From: Desulfovibrionaceae bacterium
GTDB lineage: Bacteria; Desulfobacterota; Desulfovibrionia; Desulfovibrionales; Desulfovibrionaceae
Assembly: GCA_910575755.1 (NCBI GenBank)
Contig: CAJTFO010000003.1
Span: 62,001-126,000 of the forward strand
Direction of reading: 5' to 3'
Length of the DNA: 64,000 nucleotides
In this document: positions 62,901 through 64,000 of the stretch, piece by piece
Numbering within the stretch: the stretch's first letter is position 1
Layout of the letters: every line of letters starts with the position of its first letter
The notes under the pieces: generated by a model
Told to the model about the DNA's origin: nothing
Database searches by the model: none
Seen by the model: only the letters and a program-made list of their open reading frames with translations
Translations under genes and position numbers: made by a program

Positions 62901-63908
62901 TTACACGCCATTGGCCGCCCGCGCGAAACTGTTATAGGCCTCGCGGCTGCGCGCCGCGATTGTATTCAGGTCACGCCGCAACGGACTGTAAAAACCTTCG
63001 GCCAGGCCACGCGCAAGCCCCTGCGGAAAAAGGGCCGCTTCCCTGAGAAAAGCGCGAAAGCTGCGCTCCAGTTCCGGCGGAGCCGGAAATGGCGGTCGCC
63101 CGGCCCCGGCAAGCAGGGATTCCAGTTCCTGGCGCACTTTTTCCAGGGCTGCCTGGTCAGGTTTTTCCGGCCCCAGCAGACCGGCGGCCTTGCGAAAAAG
63201 AGCAAATATCTTTTCCGCCGCCACAATCTGACGGCGAAGGGGATGGTCGCGCAACAGCACTTCTTCGGCCTGCGCGGCGCGCTCGGCCACAACTTCCAGA
63301 TAACTGTCGCGGGCGGCCATAAAAGCGGCATGCGAGGCGCCCAGGCGCTCTGCCAACTTTTTGCCCGCCACTCCGTCATCCATGATGCTGTCGTCCTTCA
63401 CATAGCGGTCCAGAGCCTTGTAGTCGGCCAGCATGGCATCCAGAGCCTTATCCATGTCCCGCACCCATTGGGCCAGTTGCTCTTCCACATCCACCGGAAA
63501 AAGCCCCTTGGCGGGCGCAAGGCCGCGCGCCGCGGCTGCGCGTGTGCCGCGCACAACAGGCCGGGCCGCCAGCCGCCAGTCTTTCAGGTAGCCGCGCACA
63601 TTATTCAGCAGGACGTCGGGCAGGCCGTACCAGCCGCCGGACAGACTCGCGGCGGCGGTATTGTGGAAAGCCACCATTCTGTCGGCCTGCGCCTTTTCCT
63701 CGGGCGTGGCCGGAGGCAGGGACATGGAAGCGACGGGGGCCGCGTCCCCTGCTCCGGGAGCGGAGGACGACCCGGAAGCTTGCGCCGCCGGGGCGGCAGG
63801 CGCGCTCTCTCCGGCGCTTTCCACGGCCTTGTGTTCGTCGCCGGAGCCGCAGGCCGTCAGAATCAGGGCCAGCCAGAGGCAGCAGAGCAAAAAAAGAGGT
63901 TTTTTCAT
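62901..63908 (-). CDS. DUF3829-like lipoprotein
   Basis: The 335-residue product has a lipobox (LILTAC, Cys20) and a low-complexity Ala/Ser-rich linker to about residue 65. A helical domain follows (YGLPDVLLNNVRGYLKDWRLAARPV... DMDKALDAMLADYKALDRYVKDDSIMDDGVAGKKLAERL). This pattern matches the DUF3829 family, lipoproteins of unknown function. It is the last complete gene of the window. The remaining 92 bases hold its upstream region. Confidence 0.75.
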   Translation of the reverse strand: MKKPLFLLCCLWLALILTACGSGDEHKAVESAGESAPAAPAAQASGSSSAPGAGDAAPVASMSLPPATPEEKAQADRMVAFHNTAAASLSGGWYGLPDVLLNNVRGYLKDWRLAARPVVRGTRAAAARGLAPAKGLFPVDVEEQLAQWVRDMDKALDAMLADYKALDRYVKDDSIMDDGVAGKKLAERLGASHAAFMAARDSYLEVVAERAAQAEEVLLRDHPLRRQIVAAEKIFALFRKAAGLLGPEKPDQAALEKVRQELESLLAGAGRPPFPAPPELERSFRAFLREAALFPQGLARGLAEGFYSPLRRDLNTIAARSREAYNSFARAANGV

Positions 63909-64000
63909 GGCGGAAAAAGAGGTCGCTTCCCGCAGACGAACCTTGTGCGGCAGCGGGAAGGCAGTAGGAGCAGGAAAAGACGCGTCAGACTCTGGCCCGG

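Noticed and set aside
1..64000. CRISPR arrays, rRNA operons and prophage genes
   Set aside because: No repeat-spacer pattern, ribosomal RNA sequence or phage structural gene was seen in the window.

Overview
The window looks like a chromosomal segment of a GC-rich sulfate-reducing bacterium of the Desulfovibrio group. The reasons are family-level: the gene order dnaE-rpmF-plsX-fabH-fabG-acpP-fabF-glyA-dCMP deaminase-ribD-ribE-ribH-nusB-leuS-holA, a nickel ECF transporter of the NikK-M-L-Q-O type, TRAP and branched-chain amino-acid transport genes, several sigma-54 activators, and small Cys-rich or DUF proteins of the kind seen in Desulfovibrionaceae. The species cannot be decided from the sequence alone.

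Layout. Bases 1-14.5 kb are a dense plus-strand housekeeping block: the 3' end of dnaE, the rpmF-plsX-fab-acpP fatty-acid operon, glyA with a strong terminator, then a riboflavin operon that continues into nusB, leuS and holA. At 14.7-19.2 kb there is a secreted protein and a complete nickel uptake operon (nikKMLQO). At 19.2-26.8 kb there are an RluA-type pseudouridine synthase, der, and a complete livKHMGF transporter with a terminator between livK and the permease genes. At 26.8-35.4 kb lies an accessory catabolic island: a PrpR-like sigma-54 activator, a -24/-12 promoter, and a divergent operon encoding an enolase-superfamily enzyme, a TRAP transporter, a dihydroorotase/hydantoinase-like amidohydrolase and an AroM-like protein. 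At 35.6-38.6 kb there are two glycosyltransferases and a tRNA-Arg(CCU) with its own promoter and terminator, flanked by degraded mobile DNA that includes a fragment of an IS1/IS1595-type transposase. From 38.5 to 47.4 kb most genes are on the minus strand: an NtrC-type two-component pair, pgi, a duplicated Cys-cluster protein, a YchJ protein, and a TauE/SafE exporter operon. That exporter operon has two tandem near-consensus sigma-54 promoters and faces a membrane-anchored sigma-54 activator (47.6 kb), which is followed by a PEP-synthase-like protein without the usual C-terminal barrel and an MFS transporter. Bases 54-64 kb hold cobU, a collagen-like membrane protein, a CstA family transporter, thiD, FliJ- and MotE-like flagellar proteins, truA, a YbjQ-like protein (again behind a -24/-12 promoter), a structured 400-base intergenic region and a DUF3829-like lipoprotein.

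The strongest candidates for something undescribed are two sigma-54 modules. One (26.8-35.4 kb) probably imports and opens a cyclic amide or imide, using an epimerase-like enolase enzyme, a cyclic amidohydrolase and an Asp/Glu-racemase-like AroM protein under a PrpR-like sensor. The other (44-54 kb) couples a membrane sensor-activator to a TauE-type exporter with a lipoprotein and small membrane partners, and to an unusual phosphotransferase. In both, the regulatory link rests on promoter motifs read in the sequence; the substrates are inference.
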